Of a DNA stretch of 8,954 bases, positions 1-6,097 are shown one piece after another; the stretch's first letter is position 1, and the number at the start of each line of letters is the position of its first letter. The stretch is from the NCBI GenBank assembly GCA_017959195.1, contig JAGDBE010000196.1, positions 1 to 8,954 on the forward strand. Direction: 5' to 3'. This DNA comes from Clostridia bacterium. GTDB lineage: Bacteria > Bacillota > Clostridia > Oscillospirales > CAG-382. The notes below the pieces were generated by a model. That model had not been told where the DNA came from and made no database searches. It saw only the letters and a program-made list of their open reading frames with translations. A program made the position numbers and the translations under genes.

Positions 1-1
1 A

Positions 2-172
2 ACCGTTTTATCGTCTGAAAGCGGCGTCGTAAAATGTAAAAATACAGGAATTTTCGGGAGCGACAACGGAGATTTGCTTCTGCTGCTTCTCATTGTTTTC
101 TTCTTCGTCGACGGAGAAAAGGAAAACGACTCTCTTATTCCTGTATTGCTTGCATTATTGCTGCTTTTCTGA
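2..172 (+). CDS. Partial: C-terminus of a short Asp/Leu-rich protein
   Basis: The frame beginning at base 2 is open from the window edge to a TGA at 170-172 and encodes 56 residues; the start lies outside the window. The visible part has a short polar segment with one Cys (near KCKN), then GSDNGD, a run of six Leu plus IVFFFV, an acidic/basic linker (DGEKENDS), and a final hydrophobic run (LIPVLLALLLLF) just before the stop. Two hydrophobic stretches separated by an Asp/Glu-rich linker recall small hypothetical proteins common in Clostridia, but I cannot name a family or function. The frame ends three bases before the stop of the convergent gene at 176. The hydrophobic blocks are too short and acidic-flanked to call confident membrane helices. 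It could be a chance open frame, but the composition looks deliberate. Confidence 0.5.
   Translation, partial: TVLSSESGVVKCKNTGIFGSDNGDLLLLLLIVFFFVDGEKENDSLIPVLLALLLLF
41..147. repeat. 11-bp perfect inverted repeat, arms 41-51 and 137-147
   Basis: AATACAGGAAT at 41-51 is the exact reverse complement of ATTCCTGTATT at 137-147, with 85 bases between the arms. Both arms lie inside the partial Asp/Leu-rich reading frame, where they encode NTGI and IPVL. No U-tract follows on either strand and the loop is long, so this is not a standard terminator. The repeat is directly visible; its meaning is unknown. Confidence 0.4.
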
Positions 173-175
173 AAA

Positions 176-1018
176 TCAATATACGTTGTAGTCCGGATAA
201 TCCTCTTTGAGATACAGTTTAAACTGCTCCGGAATGATTATTTCCGAGAAAGCGTCGTCGGAAATGCTGTTTGTCGTAAGTGAATATATCAGTTTGTCGT
301 TTTCATAGCATTTTGCCGAAACAACAGCGCCGTAATCGAGGTTTATGTTGTAAACCTGGAGCTGAACGTAGGAGCCTATGTGGGAAATGAAGTTTATAAT
401 CATTTCCGAACCGTTTTCGCCCGAAACCAAGGAATAGGTGTAGTTATCCTCGTCGGCAACCTCTATGAACGCCTCGTGGGTGAGCACGGCTCCTATCTCG
501 TCGGATATGTCAAAGCTTCCCGCAGCGTATGTTACAGTGTTTACGCGTCCGTTTGCAAGCGTGTTTACGGTAATGGAGCCGTCAGACGCTTCAACAACCT
601 GCTTTGACGCGGTGTTGCCGGAAATGAAGTAGGCGCGTCTTCCCGCGTGCGACCTGAACAGCACGACTCTCTGAGAAACGGAAGAATTGTCGGAATAAAC
701 GGTGAATTGAACGTCCTGAACGGTGTTTTCGGCGGGAATAATCGAGGTCAGAATCTTTTTTGCGTTTTCAACGGTAAGATCCGCCTTGTCCGTTTCGGTA
801 CCGGCATAGGAATCGCCGCTTTTTAAGGTTTTGTCCACGTCTTCCGACAGGACGCCTGCGGGTTTGCCCGACGAAATGCCGAGAAAGCCGTTCAGAAATT
901 CCGGCGGCTCGAGAAGCCCCATTTTCCAGAGTCCGAGCAGTATAAAAACAAGTATGGCGGCGATTACGAGCGTGTCGAGAAACGCGGAAATAAACTTTTT
1001 CAGTTTGCTTTCTTGCAA
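176..1018 (-). CDS. Unrecognised single-pass membrane protein, last gene of the tagO operon
   Basis: This 280-residue protein is not one I recognise. The N-terminus is short and basic (K5, K7, K8), followed by one hydrophobic helix at about residues 9-31, then LEPPE and roughly 245 polar residues. By the positive-inside rule the N-terminus is cytoplasmic and the large domain is outside the membrane. I see no lipobox and no clear signal-peptidase site, so it is probably a membrane anchor. The outer part has many alternating hydrophobic/polar segments (for example QDVQFTVYS and YVQLQVYNINL), suggesting a beta-rich fold, and only one Cys. The start is TTG at 1016-1018, eight bases after a strong AAGGAGG; the next in-frame Met is residue 33 and would remove the helix. 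It follows the tagO-like gene by 36 bases, so a cell-envelope role is plausible but inferred only from context. The layout resembles YycI-like bitopic regulators, without sequence similarity I can point to. Confidence 0.75.
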   Translation of the reverse strand: MQESKLKKFISAFLDTLVIAAILVFILLGLWKMGLLEPPEFLNGFLGISSGKPAGVLSEDVDKTLKSGDSYAGTETDKADLTVENAKKILTSIIPAENTVQDVQFTVYSDNSSVSQRVVLFRSHAGRRAYFISGNTASKQVVEASDGSITVNTLANGRVNTVTYAAGSFDISDEIGAVLTHEAFIEVADEDNYTYSLVSGENGSEMIINFISHIGSYVQLQVYNINLDYGAVVSAKCYENDKLIYSLTTNSISDDAFSEIIIPEQFKLYLKEDYPDYNVY

Positions 1019-1026
1019 GAATGCCG

Positions 1027-1033
1027 CCTCCTT
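1027..1033 (-). promoter_or_regulatory. Strong Shine-Dalgarno (AAGGAGG) that fixes a TTG start
   Basis: On the minus strand AAGGAGG lies eight bases upstream of the TTG at 1018-1016. It is the best ribosome binding site in the window and supports initiation at a rare start codon, because no in-frame ATG or GTG lies nearby. Confidence 0.7.
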
Positions 1034-1054
1034 ACTTTTGATTCTTAATAATTA

Positions 1055-2164
1055 TTATTTGCTGTCGGGGGTGTCTTTTTCAATCTGTTCGTCCTGCTGC
1101 TTTGCAATATCTTTTCTCTCAAACGAGAAGTTGAGGTTGAAGTAGAGGATGAGTATTGAACATACCGCAATGATGAGCGATTTTATTTTCCAGCCGAAAG
1201 AATAAACTATTGCCGCAATACCGAGCATGCAGCTCACCGCGTACAGAATCATAACCGCGTGCTTCTGATCAAAGCCCTTGTCTATAAGTCTGTGGTGCAG
1301 GTGTTCTCTGTCTGAGCGGAAAGGACTCTGCTTTTTGAAAATCCTTCTGAAAAACGCGAAAGCCGTATCCGCAAGGGGAAGCGCAAAAATCAGAAGCGGT
1401 ATCCAGAAAGATATGATACCGTTGAATTTGAAGCATCCCTGAATCGAAAGCACGCTGAGCGTGTATCCCAAAAACAGTGCGCCGGTGTCGCCCATAAAGA
1501 TTCTTGCGGGGTTGAAGTTGAACGGCAGAAATCCGAGGCACGAGCCGACGAGAATTGCAATCATACATACTACGTTCAAGTTCGTGTCGGTGCGTATGAG
1601 CGTCAGAAGAAGGGTTATTGCCGAAATTGTTGAAATTCCGCAGGAAAGTCCGTCAAGGCCGTCAATAAGATTTACGGCGTTTGTGATGGCGGTAATCCAT
1701 ATAATCGTGATAAACGGTGCGAACGCGCCGAATACCAGCGTATGTCCGAGAAGGTTTACCTGCTCGATAACGTTTCCGCTTAAAACCGCAACGAGAGCCG
1801 CCGCAATCTGCAAAAGCAGTTTAATACAAGGATTCATATCGTATTTGTCGTCAATTATTCCCGTTGCGACTATAATCAGGTTTCCTATCAGCATTCCGAA
1901 AAACGCTTTCGAGGGGGAGCAGAAAATAAGGGAAGTAAACGCAAACGCGATGAATATCGCAACTCCGCCCATAAGAGGCATTTCCTTTGAATGCATTCTG
2001 CGGTTGTCCTTCGGAATATCGGTAACGCCGAATTTGAATGCGAGCGTGCGGATTACGGGAGTTGTCGCAATGGATATGAAAAAGGCGCAGAGTACGGCGA
2101 TTACTATACCGAAAATAATATTTAAGGCAGAATCATTGTACATGGAGTATATGCTTGTAAACAT
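1055..2164 (-). CDS. tagO: Undecaprenyl-phosphate HexNAc-1-phosphate transferase (TagO/WecA type)
   Basis: This 369-residue polytopic protein belongs to the MraY/WecA/TagO family. These enzymes transfer an N-acetylhexosamine-1-phosphate (GlcNAc-1-P in TagO/WecA) from a UDP-sugar to undecaprenyl phosphate, the first membrane step in making teichoic acids or other envelope glycans. Family motifs in order: MHSKEMPLMGG at about 57-67; Asp105-Asp106 (IIDDKYD), the Mg/substrate aspartates; NAVNLIDGLDGL at 162-173; the F-N-P-A-R-I-F-M-G-D loop ending at Asp226; and HLHHR at 288-292, the His motif of the WecA/TagO branch that argues against MraY. About ten or eleven hydrophobic helices are visible, with a charged C-terminal tail (about 349-369). 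The start is ATG at 2164-2162 with AAAGGA eight bases upstream. It lies 38 bases after trpS. Whether the product is wall teichoic acid or another polymer cannot be told, because no downstream tag/tar genes are in the window. Confidence 0.93.
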   Translation of the reverse strand: MFTSIYSMYNDSALNIIFGIVIAVLCAFFISIATTPVIRTLAFKFGVTDIPKDNRRMHSKEMPLMGGVAIFIAFAFTSLIFCSPSKAFFGMLIGNLIIVATGIIDDKYDMNPCIKLLLQIAAALVAVLSGNVIEQVNLLGHTLVFGAFAPFITIIWITAITNAVNLIDGLDGLSCGISTISAITLLLTLIRTDTNLNVVCMIAILVGSCLGFLPFNFNPARIFMGDTGALFLGYTLSVLSIQGCFKFNGIISFWIPLLIFALPLADTAFAFFRRIFKKQSPFRSDREHLHHRLIDKGFDQKHAVMILYAVSCMLGIAAIVYSFGWKIKSLIIAVCSILILYFNLNFSFERKDIAKQQDEQIEKDTPDSK

Positions 2165-2202
2165 TTAAACAATCCTTTCCTTATCAACTGTTCGCAAAAA
2201 TA

Positions 2203-3225
2203 TCAAACGTGATAAAATCCGACTTTCTTATATACTTTGGACAAAGTTTTTCTCGACATATAGAACGCTTTTTCCGCGCCCGACTTCATAATGGACTCGA
2301 TATACGCCTTGTCTTTTATAAGACGGGCGTATTCGCTTCTTACGTTTTCAAGCCCGTCGGCGCAGGTTTCGCCTACGGCGGCTTTGAAGTCTCCGTAGCC
2401 CTTGCCGGCAAACTCTTTTTCTATTTCTTCAAACGACTTGCCGGTAAAGCAGGAATATATGCTCATAAGGTTGTTTATGCCGTCTTTTCCCGGCGCGTGC
2501 TTAATCACGCTGTCGGAATCGGTAACGGCCCTTTTTATTTTCCTTATCGTATCGTCTCTGTTTTCGATAACCGCGATGTAAGACGACGGATTGGGGTCGG
2601 ACTTGCTCATCTTTTTGGTCGGATCGGTGAGGGAGTTTATCTTCATTCCCGTCTCTTTTATGTACGGCTCGGGAATCGTGAACACGTCGCCGTAAACAGA
2701 ATTGAAGCGAAGAGCTACGTCTCTTGTGAGCTCAATGTGCTGCTTCTGGTCAATTCCCACGGGAACGAGATTTGCCTGATACAAAAGTATGTCCGACGCC
2801 ATGAGAACGGGGTAGGTGAAGAGCCCGGAATTGATGTTGTCGCTGTGCTTCTGGGACTTGTCCTTGAACTGCGTCATTCTCGACAGTTCTCCGAATCCCG
2901 TGTAGCAGCCGAGCACCCACGCAAGTTCCGCGTGAGCGGGAACGTGGCTTTGAACGAAAATCGTGCTTTTTTCGGGGTCAATGCCGCAGGCAACGTACAG
3001 GGCGATCGCCTCGAAAGTCCTTCTTCTCAGCTCAGCCGGCTCCTGGCGTACTGTAATTGCGTGTAAATCCACAACGCAGTAAAGACATTCGTAATCGCGC
3101 TGCAATTCAACCCAGTTTTTGATCGCGCCGATGTAGTTTCCGAGCGTGATTATGCCGCTCGGCTGAATGCCCGAAAAAATGCGTTTTTTGAGCGGCTGCG
3201 CCGCAAGATCTTTTACTTCATCCAT
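2203..3225 (-). CDS. trpS: Tryptophanyl-tRNA synthetase
   Basis: This is a class I aminoacyl-tRNA synthetase that activates tryptophan with ATP and charges tRNA-Trp in the cytoplasm. The 340-residue length is normal for bacterial TrpS (about 330-340). The Rossmann domain begins with RIFSGIQPSG at 15-24 and carries the HIGH-equivalent motif TLGNYIGA at 27-34. Family blocks follow: SRMTQFKDKS (115-124), YPVLMASDILLYQ (138-150), VPVGIDQKQHIELTRD (154-169), and the KMSKS loop exactly conserved at 205-209. The C-terminal region is the helical anticodon-binding part. ATG at 3225-3223 has AAAGGA twelve bases upstream, slightly long spacing. The gene starts 27 bases after the aminotransferase, which leaves no room for a T-box leader of its own, so its expression probably depends on the operon promoter. 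Confidence 0.98.
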   Translation of the reverse strand: MDEVKDLAAQPLKKRIFSGIQPSGIITLGNYIGAIKNWVELQRDYECLYCVVDLHAITVRQEPAELRRRTFEAIALYVACGIDPEKSTIFVQSHVPAHAELAWVLGCYTGFGELSRMTQFKDKSQKHSDNINSGLFTYPVLMASDILLYQANLVPVGIDQKQHIELTRDVALRFNSVYGDVFTIPEPYIKETGMKINSLTDPTKKMSKSDPNPSSYIAVIENRDDTIRKIKRAVTDSDSVIKHAPGKDGINNLMSIYSCFTGKSFEEIEKEFAGKGYGDFKAAVGETCADGLENVRSEYARLIKDKAYIESIMKSGAEKAFYMSRKTLSKVYKKVGFYHV

Positions 3226-3252
3226 GATAAGAAACGTTCCTTTACAAATATT

Positions 3253-4473
3253 TTAGTTTATTCCCGCGCTTTTGATTACTTGAGCGAGAATTGAAATTCC
3301 TTTTTTGATTTCTTCTTCCGTCGGCATCGAGTAGTTGAGCCGGAAAGAAGACGTTTTTTTTGACGGATCCGGCATAAACGTCGAGCCGGGAACAACCGCT
3401 ATTTTCGCGTCAACCGTTCTTTTTATGAAATCGTCCATGTCGGTGCTTCGGGGCAAGGTTACCCACAGAAACAGACCGCCCTCGGGTCGCGTATATGAAA
3501 CGGAAGACGGGATATTTTCGTCAAGGGAAGACAGCATGCACGCGCAGTTTCTGCCGTAGAGTTCGTTTATGCTCTTTATGTGCTCGTCAAGACCGTATCT
3601 GTCAATGAATTTTGAGCATAACATCTGGAAAAACTGGTTGGTGTGCACGTCGTTCGTCTGCTTTACGACGACTATCTTTTTGATAAGTTCGCTGTGTCCG
3701 CATACAAAGCCGACTCTCATGCCCGACGAGAGTATTTTCGAGAAGGAACCGCAGTACAAAACGATTCCGCAGTCGTCCATACTCTTTATCGTCGGCACGT
3801 CGCGCCCCGCAAACCGCAGTTCTCCGTAGGGGTTGTCCTCCAAAATTACGACGCCGTACTTTTTTGCGATTTCAAGTATCGCTTTCCTCTTTTCGAGAGA
3901 CGTCGTGATACCCGACGGATTCTGAAACGTCGGAATGAGGTATATCAGCTTTACGCGCTTGTCTTCTTTTAATACTTTTTCGAGCTCTTCGGGGTTTATG
4001 CCGTCAATTCCCGCGTCAATGCCCTTCAGATTTACTCCGTAAGAGCGGAAGGCGTTGAGCGCGCCTATAAAACTCGGGTTTTCGCATATGACGGTGTCGC
4101 CCTCGTTGCACAGCACCTTGCATGCAAGGTCGATGCCCTGCTGGCCGCCGCTTGTTATAATTACCTCGTCAAAATCTTTTCCTATCGAGAATTTCGATTT
4201 AAGCCGCTCCGATACCTGGTTTCTCAAAGGAAGATAACCTTCCGTAATGCCGTATTGCAGAGCTTTTGACGGCTCGGTTTCGAAAATTTCGTCCGCAAGA
4301 AGCCGCAGTTTCTCCACGGGAAACGAAAGGGGAGACGGATTTCCCGCCGCAAACGATATTACCGACGGGTCGGTGAGGGACTTGAAAATCTCCCTTATCG
4401 CCGAGGGCTTAAGATTTTTGACTTTATCGGAAAAATCGAACGTCATTTTTATTTTTCCGCGTATTGAAAGCAC
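3253..4473 (-). CDS. PLP-dependent class I/II aminotransferase (MocR/LysN-like)
   Basis: This is a fold-type I PLP aminotransferase, of the group related to 2-aminoadipate aminotransferases and to the C-terminal domain of MocR regulators, but with no DNA-binding domain. Residues counted from the GTG start: FAAGNPSP (41-48), ALQYGITEGYLPLR (71-84), TSGGQQGIDL (107-116), FQNPSG (183-188), Asp213 in EDNPYGELRF contacting the PLP ring nitrogen, and the Schiff-base lysine Lys246 in GSFSKILSSGMRVG. A conserved FRLNYS near the C-terminus would supply the carboxylate-binding Arg. Length is 406 residues from GTG at 4473, which has AAAGGA nine bases upstream, or 397 from an ATG at 4446 that begins at the family's usual N-terminus (MTFDFSDKVKNLKPSAIREI) but has only a weak GGAAA. 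The donor amino acid cannot be read from the sequence; 2-aminoadipate, aromatic and branched-chain substrates are all known in the group. It is the first gene of the leftward operon. Confidence 0.9.
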   Translation of the reverse strand: MLSIRGKIKMTFDFSDKVKNLKPSAIREIFKSLTDPSVISFAAGNPSPLSFPVEKLRLLADEIFETEPSKALQYGITEGYLPLRNQVSERLKSKFSIGKDFDEVIITSGGQQGIDLACKVLCNEGDTVICENPSFIGALNAFRSYGVNLKGIDAGIDGINPEELEKVLKEDKRVKLIYLIPTFQNPSGITTSLEKRKAILEIAKKYGVVILEDNPYGELRFAGRDVPTIKSMDDCGIVLYCGSFSKILSSGMRVGFVCGHSELIKKIVVVKQTNDVHTNQFFQMLCSKFIDRYGLDEHIKSINELYGRNCACMLSSLDENIPSSVSYTRPEGGLFLWVTLPRSTDMDDFIKRTVDAKIAVVPGSTFMPDPSKKTSSFRLNYSMPTEEEIKKGISILAQVIKSAGIN

Positions 4474-4482
4474 ACGCGGCTA

Positions 4483-4488
4483 TCCTTT
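4483..4488 (-). promoter_or_regulatory. Ribosome binding site AAAGGA for the aminotransferase
   Basis: On the minus strand AAAGGA is nine bases from the GTG at 4473-4471 and 36 bases from the ATG at 4446-4444. A 6-bp stem (4474-4479 with 4457-4462, 11-base loop) separates it from the ATG. Spacing favours GTG; if the stem forms, the site would sit effectively about 13 bases from the ATG. Confidence 0.45.
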
Positions 4489-4518
4489 CCAAAAAAATAT
4501 ATCTTACTCCAAATAAGT

Positions 4519-4547
4519 ATTATATCATATACTTTCAATATTATCAA
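4519..4547 (-). promoter_or_regulatory. Sigma-A-type promoter for the leftward operon
   Basis: Read on the minus strand there is TTGATA (4547-4542), a 17-base spacer, and TATAAT (4524-4519), preceded by an extended -10 TG one base upstream. Transcription would start near 4512, giving a leader of about 40 bases to the GTG start. This is the best-matching promoter in the window. Confidence 0.6.
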
Positions 4548-4597
4548 CTTGTTTTTACAAATTCAGTCAAAAATCAAAGCAAATTTTGAAAAATTAC

Positions 4598-4626
4598 TTG
4601 ATTTAATAGGAAGAATAATATATAAT
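4598..4626 (+). promoter_or_regulatory. Sigma-A-type promoter for the rightward operon
   Basis: TTGATT (4598-4603), a 17-base spacer and a perfect TATAAT (4621-4626) lie upstream of the dCMP-deaminase gene. Transcription would start near 4633, giving a leader of about 60 bases. The area is very AT-rich and a second TATAAT at 4664-4669 has no good -35, so the exact site is uncertain. It stands back to back with the leftward promoter. Confidence 0.45.
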
Positions 4627-4691
4627 ATATATAATTGCATAACTATGTGTTTTTATGCGAATGTATAATACTTCGGAAGGAAGAAAACGAC

Positions 4692-5180
4692 ATGGAAAGA
4701 ATAAGCAAGGAAAATTATTATCTCGATATTGCGCAGACGGTTGCCGAAAGAAGCACGTGCCTAAGGAAGAAATACGGCGCCATAATCGTAAAGAACGACG
4801 TAATACTTTCCACCGGCTACGTCGGAGCGCCCAGAGGCAGAAAGAACTGCTGCGACATCGGAAAATGCACACGTGAGGACCTCAATATTCCGAGAGGCGA
4901 GAGATATGAACTCTGCCGTTCGGTTCATGCCGAAATGAACGCCGTAATTAATGCGTCGCGCGAGCAGATGCTCGACGGAACGATGTACCTTGCGGGACTC
5001 GACGCAAAGACGGGCGAACTCGTAAAAGGCGCATGCTGCTGCATGATGTGCAAGAGAGTCGTTCTCAACGCGGGAATAAAGCAGGTAATCGTAAGAGAAA
5101 CGCCCGACACCTTTACGGTTTACGATACGAAAGACTGGATAGAACACGACGACAGTCTCGAGGGAAAATTCGGTTATTGA
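4692..5180 (+). CDS. dCMP deaminase family protein (ComEB-like)
   Basis: This 162-residue zinc-dependent deaminase belongs to the family that converts dCMP to dUMP for dTTP synthesis. Zinc motifs: His79-Ala-Glu81 (SVHAEMNAV), where Glu81 is the proton shuttle, and Cys117-x2-Cys120 in CCCMMCKR, with Cys at the position normally held by Pro in PCxxC. Other family blocks are KKYGAIIVKND (26-36), STGYVGAPRG (40-49), and the Cys cluster CCDIGKC (53-59) with Cys23, matching the second structural zinc site of dCMP deaminases. The start is ATG 4692 because GGAAGGA lies about ten bases upstream and the family N-terminus begins here; the frame extends back to a TTG at 4635, but those residues look non-coding. 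It is the first gene of the rightward operon. A role in DNA-uptake loci (ComEB) is known only by name and nothing here suggests it. Some family members may act on other pyrimidines. Confidence 0.9.
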   Translation: MERISKENYYLDIAQTVAERSTCLRKKYGAIIVKNDVILSTGYVGAPRGRKNCCDIGKCTREDLNIPRGERYELCRSVHAEMNAVINASREQMLDGTMYLAGLDAKTGELVKGACCCMMCKRVVLNAGIKQVIVRETPDTFTVYDTKDWIEHDDSLEGKFGY

Positions 5181-5192
5181 TATAAGACGGAT

Positions 5193-5627
5193 ATGAAGAA
5201 GATTTTGTTCGTTTGCTCGGGAAACACCTGCAGAAGCCCTATGGCGCAGGCGCTGCTCGGAAATGAAGCGAAAAAGCGCGGCCTTGATATAATCGCGCTT
5301 TCCGCGGGGATATTTGCAAATGAGGGCGAAAAGTATTCCGAAAACGCGCGTCTTGCGCTTAAAGAAAAGGGAATCGATTTTGACGGTTCTTCCAAAAAAC
5401 TCGGAAAAAAAGACCTTGAAGAGTGCGATTTTGCTTTCGGAATGAATTCATCCGTTGCGCATGCACTGTGCGCGTCTTTTCCGGAAAGCGCCGAAAAGAT
5501 ATACGTTTTCCCGAAGGAGATATCAGACCCTTACGGAAAGGACTTAAACGCCTACAAAGACTGCCTTGAAGAAATAAAAAGCGGAATTGACCTCATTGTA
5601 AAGGCGGCAGAGGAGAATAAACTGTAA
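5193..5627 (+). CDS. ywlE: Low-molecular-weight phosphatase, YwlE-type protein-arginine phosphatase
   Basis: This 144-residue cytoplasmic phosphatase has the low-molecular-weight PTP fold. The P-loop is C8-S-G-N-T-C-R14-S: Cys8 is the nucleophile, Arg14 binds phosphate, and Thr12 sits where classical tyrosine phosphatases carry Ile. In B. subtilis YwlE this Thr gives selectivity for phospho-arginine, so the likely job is reversing McsB-type arginine phosphorylation that marks proteins for ClpCP. The general-acid Asp is Asp112 in ISDPYGKD, followed by a Tyr at 121. The length is normal. The gene begins 12 bases after the deaminase stop with a weak GACGGA site and overlaps the rimI start by one base (TAATG). 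No mcsA, mcsB, ctsR or clpC is in the window, so arginine specificity rests on Thr12 alone; another phospho-monoester substrate remains possible. Confidence 0.88.
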   Translation: MKKILFVCSGNTCRSPMAQALLGNEAKKRGLDIIALSAGIFANEGEKYSENARLALKEKGIDFDGSSKKLGKKDLEECDFAFGMNSSVAHALCASFPESAEKIYVFPKEISDPYGKDLNAYKDCLEEIKSGIDLIVKAAEENKL

Positions 5628-6097
5628 TGGGAGATTATTCGGTAGGCATAAACGCTTTCGGATACGAAAAAGACATAGCCGAGCTTGAAAAACTCTGTTT
5701 TTCGGAGCCGTGGAGCGAAAACGCGGTAAACGAGTTCTTAAAATATGAAAATAACCGCTTTTTAATTGCAAAATGCGAAAAAGACGGAAGCTTTGCGGGA
5801 TATATCGGATTTTCGCAGGTGCTTGACGAACTTCACATCGCAAATATAGCGGTTAAACCCGGGCACAGAAGAAAAGGCGTTGCCGATATGCTTTTGGACG
5901 AGCTTTCAAAGACGGCAAAAGACGGAAACATTTCTCTTTTAACGCTCGAAGTGCGCAGATCGAACTATCCCGCAATAAAACTGTACGAAAAACACGGCTA
6001 TAAAGCGGTCGGGGAGAGAAAGGACTTTTACTTAAACCCGAAAGAAGACGCCGTGCTGATGAATCTTGAAATCAAAACACCCGAAAGGAATAATTGA
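5627..6097 (+). CDS. rimI: Ribosomal protein S18 alanine N-acetyltransferase
   Basis: This 156-residue GNAT acetyltransferase matches RimI, which acetylates the N-terminal alanine of ribosomal protein S18 using acetyl-CoA. The order of motifs is CFSEPWSENAV near 24-34, the beta4/motif A segment LHIANIAVKPGHRRKGVA (69-86) with the acetyl-CoA pyrophosphate loop R81-R-K-G84-V-A86, then LEVRRSNYPAIKLYEKHGY (107-125). Glu108 and Tyr120 correspond to the catalytic base and acid described for Salmonella RimI. Its ATG overlaps the upstream stop by one base, with AGGAG eleven bases before it; its own TGA overlaps the tsaD ATG by one base. This rimI-tsaD coupling is common in bacteria and supports the assignment over other GNAT enzymes. 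Confidence 0.93.
   Translation: MGDYSVGINAFGYEKDIAELEKLCFSEPWSENAVNEFLKYENNRFLIAKCEKDGSFAGYIGFSQVLDELHIANIAVKPGHRRKGVADMLLDELSKTAKDGNISLLTLEVRRSNYPAIKLYEKHGYKAVGERKDFYLNPKEDAVLMNLEIKTPERNN

Noticed and set aside
1461..2168. Long open frame on the plus strand (235 codons) opposite tagO
   Set aside because: It lies antisense to a clearly recognised gene, its translation resembles no family, and it has no convincing ribosome binding site.
2209..3066. Long open frame on the plus strand (285 codons) opposite trpS
   Set aside because: It is the complement of the conserved trpS coding sequence; such antisense frames arise from codon bias, and it contains no recognisable motif.
4635..4691. N-terminal extension of the dCMP-deaminase gene from a TTG
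   Set aside because: The extension overlaps the likely transcription start and leader, has no ribosome binding site, and family members begin near the ATG at 4692.
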